Part shown: one piece after another, positions 23,900-32,111 of the stretch
Layout: each line of letters begins with the position of its first letter
How positions within the stretch are numbered: position 1 is the first letter of the stretch
Source: Thermomonas sp.
Lineage (GTDB): Bacteria; Pseudomonadota; Gammaproteobacteria; Xanthomonadales; Xanthomonadaceae
Reading direction: 5' to 3'
DNA: 32,111 bases
Assembly: GCA_020692565.1 (NCBI GenBank)
Contig: JAIMKJ010000045.1
Span: forward strand, 1-32,111
Translations under genes and position numbers: made by a program
The notes under the pieces: model-generated
The model's input: only the letters and a program-made list of their open reading frames with translations
What the model was told of the DNA's origin: nothing
Database searches by the model: none

Positions 23900-25114
23900 A
23901 TGCGGACGGGCGTCTACGATGTCGCCATCGCCGGCGGCGGCCCGGCAGGGGCCGCCGCCGCGATCGTACTGGCGCGCACGGGGTATCGCGTGCTGCTGGC
24001 CGATGCCGGCGGCGCGCGACGACCGGGCGGCGAGTCATTCAAGGTCGGCGAAGGCCTGCCGCCGTCGGCGCGTCATCTGCTGCGCGAACTCGGCGCGCTG
24101 GATCGCGTGCTGGCAGACGGCCATCGCGCCAGCCCCGGCACCCTCGCGTTCTGGGGCGGCGACGCACCGCACGCCAACGATTTCCTCTTCCAACTGCACG
24201 GCGAAGGCCTGCAGTTGGACCGGCGTCGATTCGATGCCTCGCTGCTGGAACTCGCGCAGGCCGCAGGCGCCGACATCGTGCGCGACGCGAAGCTGTCGCT
24301 CGTCGCGCAAGCCGAGGGCACAGACATCCATCGGCTTACGCTTCGCAGCAATGACGCCGGCGCTTTGGTCGAAAGCCGCATCATCGAAAGCCGCTGGTTG
24401 ATCGACGCCAGCGGCCGCCCGGCGACGCTGGCGCGTGCGCTCGGTGCCGCCCGGAGCCAACACGATGCACTGCTCGCCTTCCACATGCGTCTCGCCGCCG
24501 ATGACGACAGCGACCGGGATGGTCGTACCTGGGTCGAAGCCGTCGACAACGGCTGGTGGTACAGCGTGCTGCTGCCGACCCGAGAACGATTGATCGCATT
24601 CCTGTCCGATGCCGATCTCATCGACCGGCGTCCGCTGCTCACCCGCGTTGGCCTCTGGGCCGCACTGGCGCAGGCGCCGCGCCTGTTCGCGTACTGCCAT
24701 GAACACGGCCATGTGCCGTCGTCGCAAGCCCGCGGCGCGGATGCCTGCAGCAGCCATCTCGAACGCGCAGCCTCCGGCGCCGACCGTTGGCTCGCCGTCG
24801 GCGACGCCGCCCTCGCTTTCGATCCGCTGTCGTCGAAAGGAATTTCCAGCTCGTTGTATACCGGCTTGCGCGGCGCTCAGGCGATCATCGAATGCGGAAA
24901 CGGCGATACCGGCGCGCTTTCGCGTTATGCGGATCATCTCCGCGACATCCATCGCGTATATCGCGAGCAGCTGATCGCGTTCTACGGCATGGAACAGCGA
25001 TGGCCCGCGTCGGATTTCTGGAAACGCCGCGCTGCAGATACCGTCGACCTGCACGCGGCGTCCGCTGCACAGGCCTGGCCGGCGGTCGAGAAACAGCCGG
25101 CCGAGTGCGGCTAA
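23900..25114 (+). CDS. LodB-type FAD-dependent oxidoreductase (quinone cofactor maturation)
   Basis: 404 residues from the ATG at 23900, 4 bases after the previous stop and at a very short distance from a GAGG, which suggests translational coupling. FAD-binding motif GGGPAG is at 12-17 in YDVAIAGGGPAGAAAAI. The second FAD motif GDAALAFDPLSSKG is at 301-314, as in the tryptophan-halogenase/geranylgeranyl-reductase-like flavoproteins to which LodB belongs. In characterised systems LodB is needed to form the cysteine tryptophylquinone in LodA. That role is inferred here from family and from adjacency to a LodA-type gene. Its stop overlaps the stop of the convergent DUF779 gene by a few bases, with no terminator between. 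Confidence 0.82.
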   Translation: MRTGVYDVAIAGGGPAGAAAAIVLARTGYRVLLADAGGARRPGGESFKVGEGLPPSARHLLRELGALDRVLADGHRASPGTLAFWGGDAPHANDFLFQLHGEGLQLDRRRFDASLLELAQAAGADIVRDAKLSLVAQAEGTDIHRLTLRSNDAGALVESRIIESRWLIDASGRPATLARALGAARSQHDALLAFHMRLAADDDSDRDGRTWVEAVDNGWWYSVLLPTRERLIAFLSDADLIDRRPLLTRVGLWAALAQAPRLFAYCHEHGHVPSSQARGADACSSHLERAASGADRWLAVGDAALAFDPLSSKGISSSLYTGLRGAQAIIECGNGDTGALSRYADHLRDIHRVYREQLIAFYGMEQRWPASDFWKRRAADTVDLHAASAAQAWPAVEKQPAECG

Positions 25115-25488
25115 ACCCGGCCCGCGGCCGCCAAGGCCGCGAATTCACCGTCCGAGAACAACCGCGAGCGCACGAGGAAACGCACGCCCTCGCCGTTCTC
25201 CAGCGAAAACATGCCGCCGCGGCCTTCGACCACATCGATGATCAACTGCGTGTGCTTCCAGTACTCGAACTGCGGCCCGCTGATGTAGAACGGCGCGTCG
25301 CCGATCTCGCCCAGCTTCACGTCGTGATCGCCGACGATGAACTCGCCCAGCGGGAAACACATGGGCGACGAGCCGTCGCAGCAGCCGCCGGACTGGTGGA
25401 ACATCAGCGCACCGTGCCGCGCGCGCAGTTTGTCGATCAATTGCAATGCACTCAGGGTCGCCATCACCTGCAGCGGCGGATCGGACAT
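25111..25488 (-). CDS. DUF779 family protein
   Basis: 125 residues, DUF779 by eye: an N-terminal helix (ALQLIDKLRARHG), then LMFHQSGGCCDGSSPMCFP, VGDHDVKLGEI, FYISGPQFEYWKHTQLIIDVV and a C-terminal RFLVRSRLF. The Cys-Cys-x5-Cys cluster in the GGCCDGSSPMC segment could bind metal, but this is not established. DUF779 genes are very often next to AcoD/ExaC-type aldehyde dehydrogenase genes, as here, where it follows the dehydrogenase by 48 bases. GGAG sits about 8 nt before the ATG. Probably co-expressed from the sigma54 promoter upstream of the dehydrogenase. Function unknown; an accessory role in aldehyde metabolism is inference. Confidence 0.85.
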   Translation of the reverse strand: MSDPPLQVMATLSALQLIDKLRARHGALMFHQSGGCCDGSSPMCFPLGEFIVGDHDVKLGEIGDAPFYISGPQFEYWKHTQLIIDVVEGRGGMFSLENGEGVRFLVRSRLFSDGEFAALAAAGRV

Positions 25489-25536
25489 AGCGTGTCTCCA
25501 GCGCCGCCGGGCCCGGGGTCCGGCGGCGACAGCGGA

Positions 25537-27060
25537 TCAGAAGAAGCCCAGCGCCTTCGGCGAATAGCTGACCAGCAGATTCTTGGTCTGCTGATAATGA
25601 TTGAGCATCATCTTGTGGTTTTCGCGACCGACGCCCGACTGCTTGTAGCCGCCGAATGCCGCGTGCGCGGGATAGGCGTGGTAACAGTTGGTCCACACGC
25701 GCCCGGCCTGGATCGCGCGCCCGAAACGATACAACCGGTTGCCATCGCGGCTCCAGATACCGGCACCGAGACCATACAGGGTGTCGTTGGCGATCTGCAG
25801 CGCCTCCTCGTCGGTCTTGAACGTGGTCACCGATACCACCGGCCCGAAGATTTCCTCCTGGAAGATGCGCATCCCGTTGTGGCCCTTGAACACGGTGGGC
25901 TTCACGTAGAAGCCCTCGGCGAGATCGCCGCCGAGGACGTTGCGCTCGCCGCCGATCAGCACTTCGGCGCCTTCCTGCTTGCCGATGTCGATGTAGCTCA
26001 GGATCTTCTCCAACTGCTCGCCGGATGCCTGCGCGCCGACCATCGTGCTGGTGTCGAGCGGATCGCCCTGCTTGATCGCAGCGATCCGCGTCAACACCCG
26101 CGCCATGAACTTCTCGTAGATCGATTCGTGGATGAGCGCACGCGACGGACAGGTGCAGACTTCACCCTGATTGAACGCGAACAGCACGAAGCCTTCGATC
26201 GCCTTGTCGAGGAAATCGTCGTCGCTGTCCATGACATCGGCGAAAAAGATGTTGGGGGACTTGCCGCCGAGTTCGACGGTGACCGGGATCAGGTTCTGGC
26301 TGGCGTACTGCATGATCAGGCGGCCGGTGGTGGTCTCGCCGGTGAACGCGATCTTGGCGATGCGCGGGCTCGACGCCAGCGGCTTGCCGGCTTCCAGACC
26401 GAAACCGTTGACGACGTTCAACACGCCCGGCGGCAGCAGGTCGCCGATGACTTCCATCAGCACCAGGATGCTGGCCGGCGTCTGCTCGGCGGGTTTCAGC
26501 ACGACACAATTGCCCGCCGCCAATGCCGGCGCCAATTTCCATGCGGCCATCAGGATGGGAAAGTTCCACGGAATGATCTGACCGACGACGCCCAGAGGCT
26601 CCTGGAAATGGTAGGCGACGGTGTCCTGATCGATTTCGCTGATCCCGCCTTCCTGGGCACGAATCACGCCCGCGAAGTAGCGGAAGTGATCGACGACCAG
26701 CGGGATATCCGCATTGAGCGTCTCGCGGATCGGCTTGCCGTTGTCCCAGGTCTCGGCATGCGCCAGAAGGTCGAGGTTCTGCTCGATCCGATCCGCGATG
26801 CGATTGAGGACATTCGAACGTTCGGTCGTGGATGTCTTGCCCCACGCGTCCTTCGCGGCGTGCGCGGCGTCGAGCGCGGCCTCGATGTCGTTCTTGTTCG
26901 AGCGCGCGACGCGGGTGAAGACCTTGCCGGTGATCGGAGTGATGTTGTCGAAGTATTCGCCGCCCTGCGGTGCGACCCATTGGCCGCCGATGTAATTGTC
27001 GTACTGCGGCTTGAAGATCGCGGTGTGATCGTGGGCGTGCGGCTTGGCGAGAGCGTTCAT
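25537..27060 (-). CDS. Acetaldehyde dehydrogenase, AcoD/ExaC/AldB type
   Basis: 507 residues, an NAD(P)-dependent aldehyde dehydrogenase closest by eye to AcoD of Ralstonia, ExaC of Pseudomonas and E. coli AldB (about 506-512). It oxidises acetaldehyde, and often other short or toxic aldehydes, to the acid. The catalytic Cys302 lies in [14 protein letters not shown]; the CTC signature with a second Cys304 is typical of this branch. The base glutamate is in [10 protein letters not shown] and the Rossmann motif includes IIPWNFP and FTGETTTGR. The C-terminal [15 protein letters not shown] is intact. The start at 27060 is set by the conserved N-terminus (MNALAKP). A sigma54 promoter lies 38 bases upstream and a sigma54 activator gene diverges from it. 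Confidence 0.9.
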   Translation of the reverse strand: MNALAKPHAHDHTAIFKPQYDNYIGGQWVAPQGGEYFDNITPITGKVFTRVARSNKNDIEAALDAAHAAKDAWGKTSTTERSNVLNRIADRIEQNLDLLAHAETWDNGKPIRETLNADIPLVVDHFRYFAGVIRAQEGGISEIDQDTVAYHFQEPLGVVGQIIPWNFPILMAAWKLAPALAAGNCVVLKPAEQTPASILVLMEVIGDLLPPGVLNVVNGFGLEAGKPLASSPRIAKIAFTGETTTGRLIMQYASQNLIPVTVELGGKSPNIFFADVMDSDDDFLDKAIEGFVLFAFNQGEVCTCPSRALIHESIYEKFMARVLTRIAAIKQGDPLDTSTMVGAQASGEQLEKILSYIDIGKQEGAEVLIGGERNVLGGDLAEGFYVKPTVFKGHNGMRIFQEEIFGPVVSVTTFKTDEEALQIANDTLYGLGAGIWSRDGNRLYRFGRAIQAGRVWTNCYHAYPAHAAFGGYKQSGVGRENHKMMLNHYQQTKNLLVSYSPKALGFF

Positions 27061-27097
27061 GGCGGACTTCTGTTGGATGGGATGTGCCTTCTGATGC

Positions 27098-27112
27098 GCA
27101 AGTCCGGTGCCA
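27098..27112 (-). promoter_or_regulatory. Sigma54 promoter of the aldehyde dehydrogenase gene
   Basis: On the minus strand 27112-27098 reads TGGCAC-CGGAC-TTGC, which matches the sigma54 consensus TGGCAC-N5-TTGC exactly, with GG and GC separated by 10 bases. Transcription would start around 27087, giving a ~27-base leader to the ATG at 27060. Confidence 0.87.
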
Positions 27113-27163
27113 GATCGCGATTGACGCGCCGCAGCATGCGTGGAACGCAGGCATGGCGCGCAC

Positions 27164-27184
27164 TTGCGACAATCGATGTTGCAA
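27164..27184. promoter_or_regulatory. Candidate upstream activator site 1 (AcoR-like regulator)
   Basis: TTGCGACA-ATCGA-TGTTGCAA is an inverted repeat with one mismatch. Its centre lies roughly 85-90 bases upstream of the predicted sigma54 start for the dehydrogenase gene, a usual distance for an enhancer-type site. It shares the TGCGACA half-site with the dyad at 27253-27269. Confidence 0.55.
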
Positions 27185-27252
27185 CGCACAACCAATGACG
27201 ATTGCACCGCGCCGGGGAATATGGTGTTTATTGCTACGGCAGCCGCAACGGC

Positions 27253-27269
27253 TGTCGCATTTTGCGACA
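27253..27269. promoter_or_regulatory. Candidate activator site 2 / autoregulatory operator
   Basis: TGTCGCA-TTT-TGCGACA is a perfect 7-bp inverted repeat ending 10 bases before the regulator's start codon, just before its GGAGAAA ribosome binding site. It is about 175 bases upstream of the sigma54 start. It may be a second enhancer site for the dehydrogenase gene, an autoregulatory site, or a leader hairpin. Confidence 0.55.
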
Positions 27270-27279
27270 TGGAGAAACG

Positions 27280-29175
27280 ATGTCCCGCTTCCCGGGTTCC
27301 AACGATCTGACGCAGGCGCGGCGCGCCTTCTTCGAGCGCGGCAGCGTGCCCGGGGCCGATGTGCCGAAGACCATCCTGCAGTCGTGGCAGCGCTGCCGCC
27401 GCCTGGGTCTTCCCGCGGAGACTCCGCCGTCGATCGAACCGATCCCGGACGCGCGGCTGCGGGAAATGCGCGAGCGCAACGAACGGCTCTGGCGTCTGGC
27501 GCGCGCCGAGTTGGACATGCTGTCGAGCGACACGGACGCCAGTGGGAGCATCGTGGTGCTGACCGACGACACCGGCTGGGTCCTCGATGCCGCCGGCCAT
27601 CCGCAGTTCCTCGACCGCGCGGGTCGTGTGTCGCTGCTGCCCGGCACGTGCTGGAACGAGGCGCAGGTGGGCACGAACGCCATCGGCACCGCCATCGTCG
27701 AACGCCGTCCGGTGGAAGTGCGCGGCAGCGAGCACTACCGCGCCACCCACGGCATCCTGACCTGCAATGCGACGCCGATCCACGATCCCTACGGCCACCT
27801 GATCGGTGTGCTCGACATCACCGGCGACTCGCGCGCCCAGCATCTGCACGCGCTGGGACTGGTGCGGATGGCGGTCGCGAACATCGAGCACCGCTATTTC
27901 GACGACGGCATCGACGGCTGCGAACTGCTGCGACTGCATCGCGATCCCGCCCTGCTCGGCTCGACGCGTGAAGGCCTGCTCGCTTTCCGCGCGGGCAAGC
28001 TCGTCGCCGCCAACCGGGCCGGGCTGATCCTGTTGGACCTGCAGCGCGACGATCTGGGCCGCGCCACGTACGAATCGCTGTTCGACGATGCGCTGTCGCT
28101 GCTGCGCCGCGACGGCGTGCTGCGCGACCGATTCGGCCGCGCACTGTTCGGCCGCGCCGACGAAGGCGGACACACCCTACGCAGCGTCGTGCCGGCCCTG
28201 CCGCTGCGCGGCCTGCCCGCGCCCGCGCCGGCCCGTCCGCAGGCGCGTCAGTCCGATGCGCCGCTGTTCGACGCTGCGCTGTCGGCCGCGCTGCAGCGCG
28301 CCAATCGCGTACTCGATGCGGAACTGCCCGTGCTGATCGTCGGCGAGACCGGCACCGGCAAGGAGGTGTTCGCGCGCGAAGTGCATCGCCGATGCGCGCG
28401 ACATGCGCAGCCGTTCGTCGCGGTGAACTGCGCCGCGCTGCCGGAAGGACTGATCGAGGCCGAACTGTTCGGCTACGCGGAAGGCGCGTTCACCGGCGCG
28501 CGTCGCCAGGGCAATCCGGGCCTGCTGCGCCAGGCCAACGGCGGCGTGCTGTTCCTCGACGAAATCGGCGACATGCCGCTGGCGCTGCAGCCGCGCCTGC
28601 TGCGCGTGCTGCAGGAGCGCGAACTCTCGCCGCTGGGCGGAGGCAAACCGGTGAAACTCGATATCGCCTTGATCTGCGCGACGCATTGCGATCTGGAAAC
28701 CGCCATCGCCGAGCGCCGCTTCCGCGCCGACCTCTACTATCGCCTCGCGCATCACATCGAGCGGCTTGCGCCTCTGCGCGATGCGGAGGATCTGGCTGCG
28801 ATCGTGACAGCGCTCTGGTCGCGGATGGCGCAGAACCGCACGCTCGCCGACGAATCGCTGCACGCGCTCGCCGCGCATCCCTGGCCCGGCAATTGGCGTC
28901 AGCTCGTCGCTTGCCTGCGCACGCTGGTAGCGCTCAACGACGACGGCGCACGCATCGATACGGACGCTCTGCCGGATTACCTGCGCAAGTCGAAAACGGA
29001 CGCCGCGCGCTCCCCGCTCGCCGGGGGTATCGCGTCACTCGATGCATTGGAAGCGACCGCGATGCGCGAGACGCTTGCCGCCTGCCACGGCAACGTCGCG
29101 CGAGCGGCCCGGATGCTGGGCGTCAATCGCAGCACGCTCTATCGGCGGCTCGGGAAGCCCGAGCGCACGCACTGA
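27280..29175 (+). CDS. Sigma54-dependent transcriptional activator, AcoR-like
   Basis: 631 residues from the ATG at 27280 (GGAGA six bases before it). The N-terminal ~300 residues contain a GAF-type sensor domain, including [20 protein letters not shown] and [20 protein letters not shown], both typical of AcoR regulators. The AAA+ domain has Walker A GETGTGKE at 355-362, the sigma54-contacting GAFTGA loop at 402-407, and Walker B with Asp427/Glu428 (LFLDEIGD). A C-terminal Fis-type helix-turn-helix, [20 protein letters not shown], ends the protein. AcoR proteins activate acetoin/ethanol catabolic genes from sigma54 promoters in response to acetoin or acetaldehyde. Here the obvious target is the divergent acetaldehyde dehydrogenase with DUF779. 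The effector is inferred, not seen. Confidence 0.92.
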   Translation: MSRFPGSNDLTQARRAFFERGSVPGADVPKTILQSWQRCRRLGLPAETPPSIEPIPDARLREMRERNERLWRLARAELDMLSSDTDASGSIVVLTDDTGWVLDAAGHPQFLDRAGRVSLLPGTCWNEAQVGTNAIGTAIVERRPVEVRGSEHYRATHGILTCNATPIHDPYGHLIGVLDITGDSRAQHLHALGLVRMAVANIEHRYFDDGIDGCELLRLHRDPALLGSTREGLLAFRAGKLVAANRAGLILLDLQRDDLGRATYESLFDDALSLLRRDGVLRDRFGRALFGRADEGGHTLRSVVPALPLRGLPAPAPARPQARQSDAPLFDAALSAALQRANRVLDAELPVLIVGETGTGKEVFAREVHRRCARHAQPFVAVNCAALPEGLIEAELFGYAEGAFTGARRQGNPGLLRQANGGVLFLDEIGDMPLALQPRLLRVLQERELSPLGGGKPVKLDIALICATHCDLETAIAERRFRADLYYRLAHHIERLAPLRDAEDLAAIVTALWSRMAQNRTLADESLHALAAHPWPGNWRQLVACLRTLVALNDDGARIDTDALPDYLRKSKTDAARSPLAGGIASLDALEATAMRETLAACHGNVARAARMLGVNRSTLYRRLGKPERTH

Positions 29176-29271
29176 AGACGCGGATGGCGATGCGTACGCG
29201 CGGTTCGATTTCCGGCCTCCGGAATAGGCGGCTTGGCCGCAGATGCTGCAGGCCATGATGCCGAACAGGAA

Positions 29272-29790
29272 CTATTTGATGACGCTCTTCGACTGGCTGT
29301 CGATCACATACACGTCGCCCTTGTGGCGCATCAGCGTTTCGGTGCCGGTGGCCGAGATCGAAAGCTCCTTACCGATCTCCAGGGCGTACCGCAACTTGAC
29401 CTCCGCCTGACGCCGATCTGGGGTGAGATCGACCGATTCGATCGTGAACTTCATGTCGGGCTCGGCTTCCAGCGCCTTCACCACGGCCTTCATGGTGTCC
29501 ATCGACTCGCGGATCGCCTTGCACGCCTCGCGACGATCCATCACCACCGTTCCGTTACCGGCGGGCGTACGCGCCTGATCCACCGAGCGGAACCGCGGAT
29601 GCATCATCCTGCACTGCGTCTCGGCGTCGAACGTGCGGATGGCGTTGATCTGTTTCTGGTAATGCGCATAGACGATGTCCTCGTCCAGCGTCGATTGCAT
29701 TTCCCGATACTGGCCGAGACCGTACCTGACGCCGAAAAAAGCGACGATCACCAGTACGCCGCCGATGATGCTCTTGGTGCTTTTCTCCAT
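29272..29790 (-). CDS. Membrane-anchored hypothetical protein, paralogue A
   Basis: 172 residues, not recognised. A short basic start is followed by one hydrophobic helix at about 9-26 (IIGGVLVIVAFFGVRYGL), so it is probably anchored in the inner membrane with the rest in the periplasm. The soluble part has two cysteines, Cys60 (ETQCRMM) and Cys90 (REACKAI), and ends in beta-rich segments (FTIESVDLTPDRRQAEVKLRY). It is alignable over its length with the next gene upstream, including the cysteine pair. A GGAGAAA-type Shine-Dalgarno precedes the ATG at 29790. It converges on the AcoR-like gene; the 96 bases between hold only a small GCGGC/GCCGC repeat. Confidence 0.68.
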   Translation of the reverse strand: MEKSTKSIIGGVLVIVAFFGVRYGLGQYREMQSTLDEDIVYAHYQKQINAIRTFDAETQCRMMHPRFRSVDQARTPAGNGTVVMDRREACKAIRESMDTMKAVVKALEAEPDMKFTIESVDLTPDRRQAEVKLRYALEIGKELSISATGTETLMRHKGDVYVIDSQSKSVIK

Positions 29791-29890
29791 GCCCCGTTTC
29801 TCCGGATAAGTTCAAACGTGCCCCCGACTCCACGACCGTTCACGTCCACCCGATCGTCGCACCGGCTTGATCGAAATGATGGAGCAGCGC

Positions 29891-30394
29891 TCAGTCCCGG
29901 GCAAGATAATTGGTATTTTCGCCGCCCAGCGCGAGCACCTTGTCGCCTCGCTTGACGAGCGAAGACGTGCCGGACGATTCGATCTTCATTTTCCCCGGAA
30001 TGCGGAATTTGCTGGCGATCTTCACCGTCGCCGTGCCGCCATCCGGCGAAATCCCGATCGAACGAAGCGTGTACGAAACCTGCGGTTGCGCACCGGTCGC
30101 CGCAATGACTTTCTTCAGCATCCCGGCGCTGTCCCGCGCGCCGTCGCAGGACTTTTTCTTGTCGAACGTCATCGTTACGGGGCCCGCGCCGGGCGAATGA
30201 TTCGTTTCGACGGAATTGTATTCTTCCGCCATGGTGCTGCATGCGAGTTCCGCATCGAGAAGATTCGCTGGCTCGAATTGCAGCCGATAGAACTCGCGGA
30301 CATCGGCTTCGGTGATCGTTTGCGTGTCGCTTCGACCGGAGTACCAGTAAAGACCCGCCACCAGCAGAAGGACGACGACGATGAGTTTTTTCAT
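29891..30394 (-). CDS. Membrane-anchored hypothetical protein, paralogue B
   Basis: 167 residues from the ATG at 30394, where the N-terminus becomes a typical basic-hydrophobic anchor (MKKLIVVVLLLVAGLYWYSG). Related to the next gene downstream: a similar region around ITEADVREFYRLQ, a cysteine pair Cys52 (ELACSTM) and Cys83 (KKSCDGA), a Pro-Gly-x-Gly-x-Val-x-Met segment before the second cysteine, and matching beta-rich C-terminal motifs (YTLRSIGISPDGGTATVKI). The spacing between cysteines is 31 residues here and 30 in the paralogue, which suggests a conserved disulfide. The two genes lie 100 bases apart in the same direction, downstream of guaA. No function can be assigned; the fold may be a small extracytoplasmic domain. 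Confidence 0.68.
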   Translation of the reverse strand: MKKLIVVVLLLVAGLYWYSGRSDTQTITEADVREFYRLQFEPANLLDAELACSTMAEEYNSVETNHSPGAGPVTMTFDKKKSCDGARDSAGMLKKVIAATGAQPQVSYTLRSIGISPDGGTATVKIASKFRIPGKMKIESSGTSSLVKRGDKVLALGGENTNYLARD

Positions 30395-30455
30395 GATGAC
30401 TGTCTGCCGGGGTTGAAGGTCAGGAAGCAAAATAGCCTGCGGAACCGCTGCCGTT

Positions 30456-32033
30456 TCACTCCCACTCGATCGTGGCAGGCGGTTTGCCGCTGATATCGTA
30501 GACCACCCGCGAGATCCCTTTCAGTTCATTGACGATCCGGCGCGAGACCGTGTCGAGGAAGTCGTACGGCAGATGCGCCCAGTGCGCGGTCATGAAGTCG
30601 ATGGTTTCCACCGCTCTCAAAGCAATGACCCACTCGTAGGCGCGCGCATCGCCGACCACGCCCACCGATTTCACCGGCAGGAACACCGCGAACGCCTGGC
30701 TGGTCCTGTCGTACCAGTCTGCGCGGCGCAGTTCTTCGATGAAGATCGCGTCGGCCTGCGCCAGCAATTCGGCGTATTCGCGTTTCACTTCGCCGAGGAT
30801 GCGCACGCCCAGGCCCGGGCCCGGGAAGGGATGGCGGTAGACCATCTCGCGCGGCAGGCCGAGTTCGACGCCGAGACGCCGCACTTCGTCCTTGAACAGT
30901 TCGCGCAGCGGCTCGACCAGGCCGAGCTTCATGTGCTCGGGCAGGCCGCCGACGTTGTGGTGACTCTTGATGACATGTGCCTTGCCGGTCTTGCTGCCGG
31001 CGGATTCGATCACGTCCGGGTAGATCGTGCCCTGGGCCAGCCATCGGGCGTTCGCGAGCTTGTTGGATTCTTCATCGAAGATTTCGACGAACAGACCGCC
31101 GATGATCTTGCGCTTGGCTTCCGGGTCGCTCACGCCGGCCAGCGCGTCGAAATAGCGGTCGGCGGCGTTCACGCGCACGACCTTGACGCCCATATGCTCG
31201 GCGAACATCGCCATCACCTGGTCGCCTTCCTTCCAGCGCAGCAGGCCGGTGTCGACGAACACGCAGGTGAGCTGATCGCCGATCGCGCGATGCAGCAGCG
31301 CCGCGACCACCGAGGAATCGACGCCGCCCGAGAGTCCGAGGATCACCTCATCGCTGCCGACCTGCGCACGCACGCGCGCGATCTGGTCGTCGATGATATT
31401 GGCTGCGGTCCACAGCGCGCGGCAGGCGCAGATGTCCAGCACGAAACGGCGCAGCAGCGTCTCGCCCTGCTTGGTGTGGGTGACTTCGGGGTGGAACTGC
31501 ACGCCGTACCAGCGACGCGCTTCGTCGGCCATCGCGATGATCGGCACGCTGTCGGTGCGGCCGGTGACGCTGAAACCGTCGGGAATCTTCGTGACCCGAT
31601 CGCCGTGACTCATCCACACGTCGAGGCCCGCACGGCCCGGATGATCCGAGAGCGCGCCCAGCAGTTTGTCGTCGCCGGTCACCTCGACTTCTGCGTAGCC
31701 GAATTCGCGGTGATGCCCGCCCTCGACCCTGCCGCCGAGCTGTATCGCCATCGTCTGCATGCCGTAACAGATGCCCAGCAGTGGCACGCCGCTGTCGAAC
31801 ACATCCTGCGGCGCACGCGGCGAGCCATCCTCGGTCGTCGATTCCGGTCCGCCCGAAAGAATGATGCCCTTCGGATTGAACTTGGCGATATCGGCCGGAT
31901 CGTGATCCCAGGCCCAGATCTCGCAGTACACGCCGATCTCGCGGATGCGACGCGCGATCAGCTGCGTGTACTGCGCGCCGAAGTCGAGGATCAGAATTTT
32001 GTCGGTGTGGATGTCGCTATGGGAATTGGTCAT
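30456..32033 (-). CDS. guaA: GMP synthase (glutamine-hydrolysing)
   Basis: 525 residues, the usual length. It aminates XMP to GMP with glutamine and ATP in purine biosynthesis. The N-terminal class I amidotransferase domain has Cys89 in GICYGMQ and His181/Glu183 in FHPEVTH. The ATP pyrophosphatase domain starts with the P-loop LSGGVDSS (234-241). The C-terminal dimerisation domain carries the expected [12 protein letters not shown] and ends PPATIEWE. No strong Shine-Dalgarno is seen. A REP-type repeat lies just upstream; whether guaB lies beyond the window edge cannot be seen. Sixty-one bases separate it from the downstream hypothetical gene. Confidence 0.97.
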   Translation of the reverse strand: MTNSHSDIHTDKILILDFGAQYTQLIARRIREIGVYCEIWAWDHDPADIAKFNPKGIILSGGPESTTEDGSPRAPQDVFDSGVPLLGICYGMQTMAIQLGGRVEGGHHREFGYAEVEVTGDDKLLGALSDHPGRAGLDVWMSHGDRVTKIPDGFSVTGRTDSVPIIAMADEARRWYGVQFHPEVTHTKQGETLLRRFVLDICACRALWTAANIIDDQIARVRAQVGSDEVILGLSGGVDSSVVAALLHRAIGDQLTCVFVDTGLLRWKEGDQVMAMFAEHMGVKVVRVNAADRYFDALAGVSDPEAKRKIIGGLFVEIFDEESNKLANARWLAQGTIYPDVIESAGSKTGKAHVIKSHHNVGGLPEHMKLGLVEPLRELFKDEVRRLGVELGLPREMVYRHPFPGPGLGVRILGEVKREYAELLAQADAIFIEELRRADWYDRTSQAFAVFLPVKSVGVVGDARAYEWVIALRAVETIDFMTAHWAHLPYDFLDTVSRRIVNELKGISRVVYDISGKPPATIEWE

Positions 32034-32040
32034 GTTCGTT

Positions 32041-32111
32041 CTGTAGGAGCGGCTTCAGCCGCGAGCTCTGGTTGCGACGATCGCTTTTGCCGGAGGAAAA
32101 GCTCGCGGCTG
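32041..32111. repeat. REP-type inverted repeat, TGTAGGAGCGG family, cut by window end
   Basis: CTGTAGGAGCGGCTTCAGCC starts at 32041, with the inner hairpin GCGGCT-TC-AGCCGC at 32049-32062. The 12 bases CAGCCGCGAGCT (32056-32067) recur in perfect inverted orientation at 32100-32111, where the window ends, so a second inverted copy is truncated. The paired layout is that of a two-REP element upstream of guaA. A single copy of the same family is at 7760-7784. Confidence 0.75.

Noticed and set aside
24787..27198. 803-codon plus-strand open frame running through lodB, DUF779 and the dehydrogenase
   Set aside because: Overlaps genes on both strands and shows no recognisable domain; a composition artefact.
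32034..32111. Riboswitch or structured leader for guaA
   Set aside because: The structure there is explained by the REP-type repeat; no purine-aptamer features are seen and the region is cut by the window end.

Overview
The window is high-GC DNA carrying ordinary chromosomal genes of a gammaproteobacterium. The ppsR/ppsA arrangement, the PpsA sequence, DUF1249 and DUF2721 genes and several intergenic palindromic repeats fit Xanthomonadaceae/Lysobacteraceae (Lysobacter-like). This assignment is by recognition, not by a search. Almost everything looks chromosomal. The exception is the first ~700 bases: a palindrome-rich repeat followed by a visibly AT-richer orphan membrane-protein gene.

Bases 724-13015 form a polyamine (putrescine) uptake and catabolism locus. 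A long minus-strand cluster reads puuD, puuA, a SpuC-type putrescine aminotransferase, potF, potG, potH, potI and a Sad/YneI-type succinate-semialdehyde dehydrogenase. Diverging from it on the plus strand are a second puuA-type ligase and puuB. Together they import putrescine by an ABC transporter and degrade it by gamma-glutamylation (PuuA, PuuB, PuuD) and/or direct transamination (SpuC) through GABA and succinic semialdehyde to succinate. No separate PuuC is visible. The stop/start overlaps potG-potH-potI (ATGA) and the 4-nt gap puuD-puuA indicate operon structure, and two GC-rich hairpins sit at intercistronic points.

Bases 13016-20654 are housekeeping. They hold a tRNA-Ala(GGC)/tRNA-Glu(UUC) unit with a clear sigma70 promoter and a 16-bp-stem terminator, then DUF1249, ppsR divergent from ppsA (regulator and target of PEP synthase), an MscS channel, a small secreted Cys-containing protein, oligoribonuclease (orn), DUF2721 and tadA.

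Bases 20655-29175 hold the most interesting part. A 1027-residue protein fuses an N-terminal catalase-like domain to a C-terminal LodA/GoxA-type quinoprotein amino-acid oxidase. It is followed 4 nt later by a LodB-type flavoprotein, the kind needed to mature the cysteine tryptophylquinone cofactor. LodA-type enzymes release hydrogen peroxide, so a peroxide-handling domain on the same chain is a notable arrangement. Convergent to this pair are a DUF779 gene and an AcoD/ExaC-type acetaldehyde dehydrogenase. The dehydrogenase has an excellent sigma54 promoter (TGGCAC-N5-TTGC) and diverges from an AcoR-like sigma54 activator; two dyads sharing TGTCGCA half-sites lie between them.

Bases 29272-32111 carry two tandem, divergent paralogues of a membrane-anchored protein with a conserved cysteine pair, then guaA, and a REP-type inverted repeat cut by the window end. 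I saw no CRISPR array, insertion sequence, transposase, prophage gene or riboswitch.
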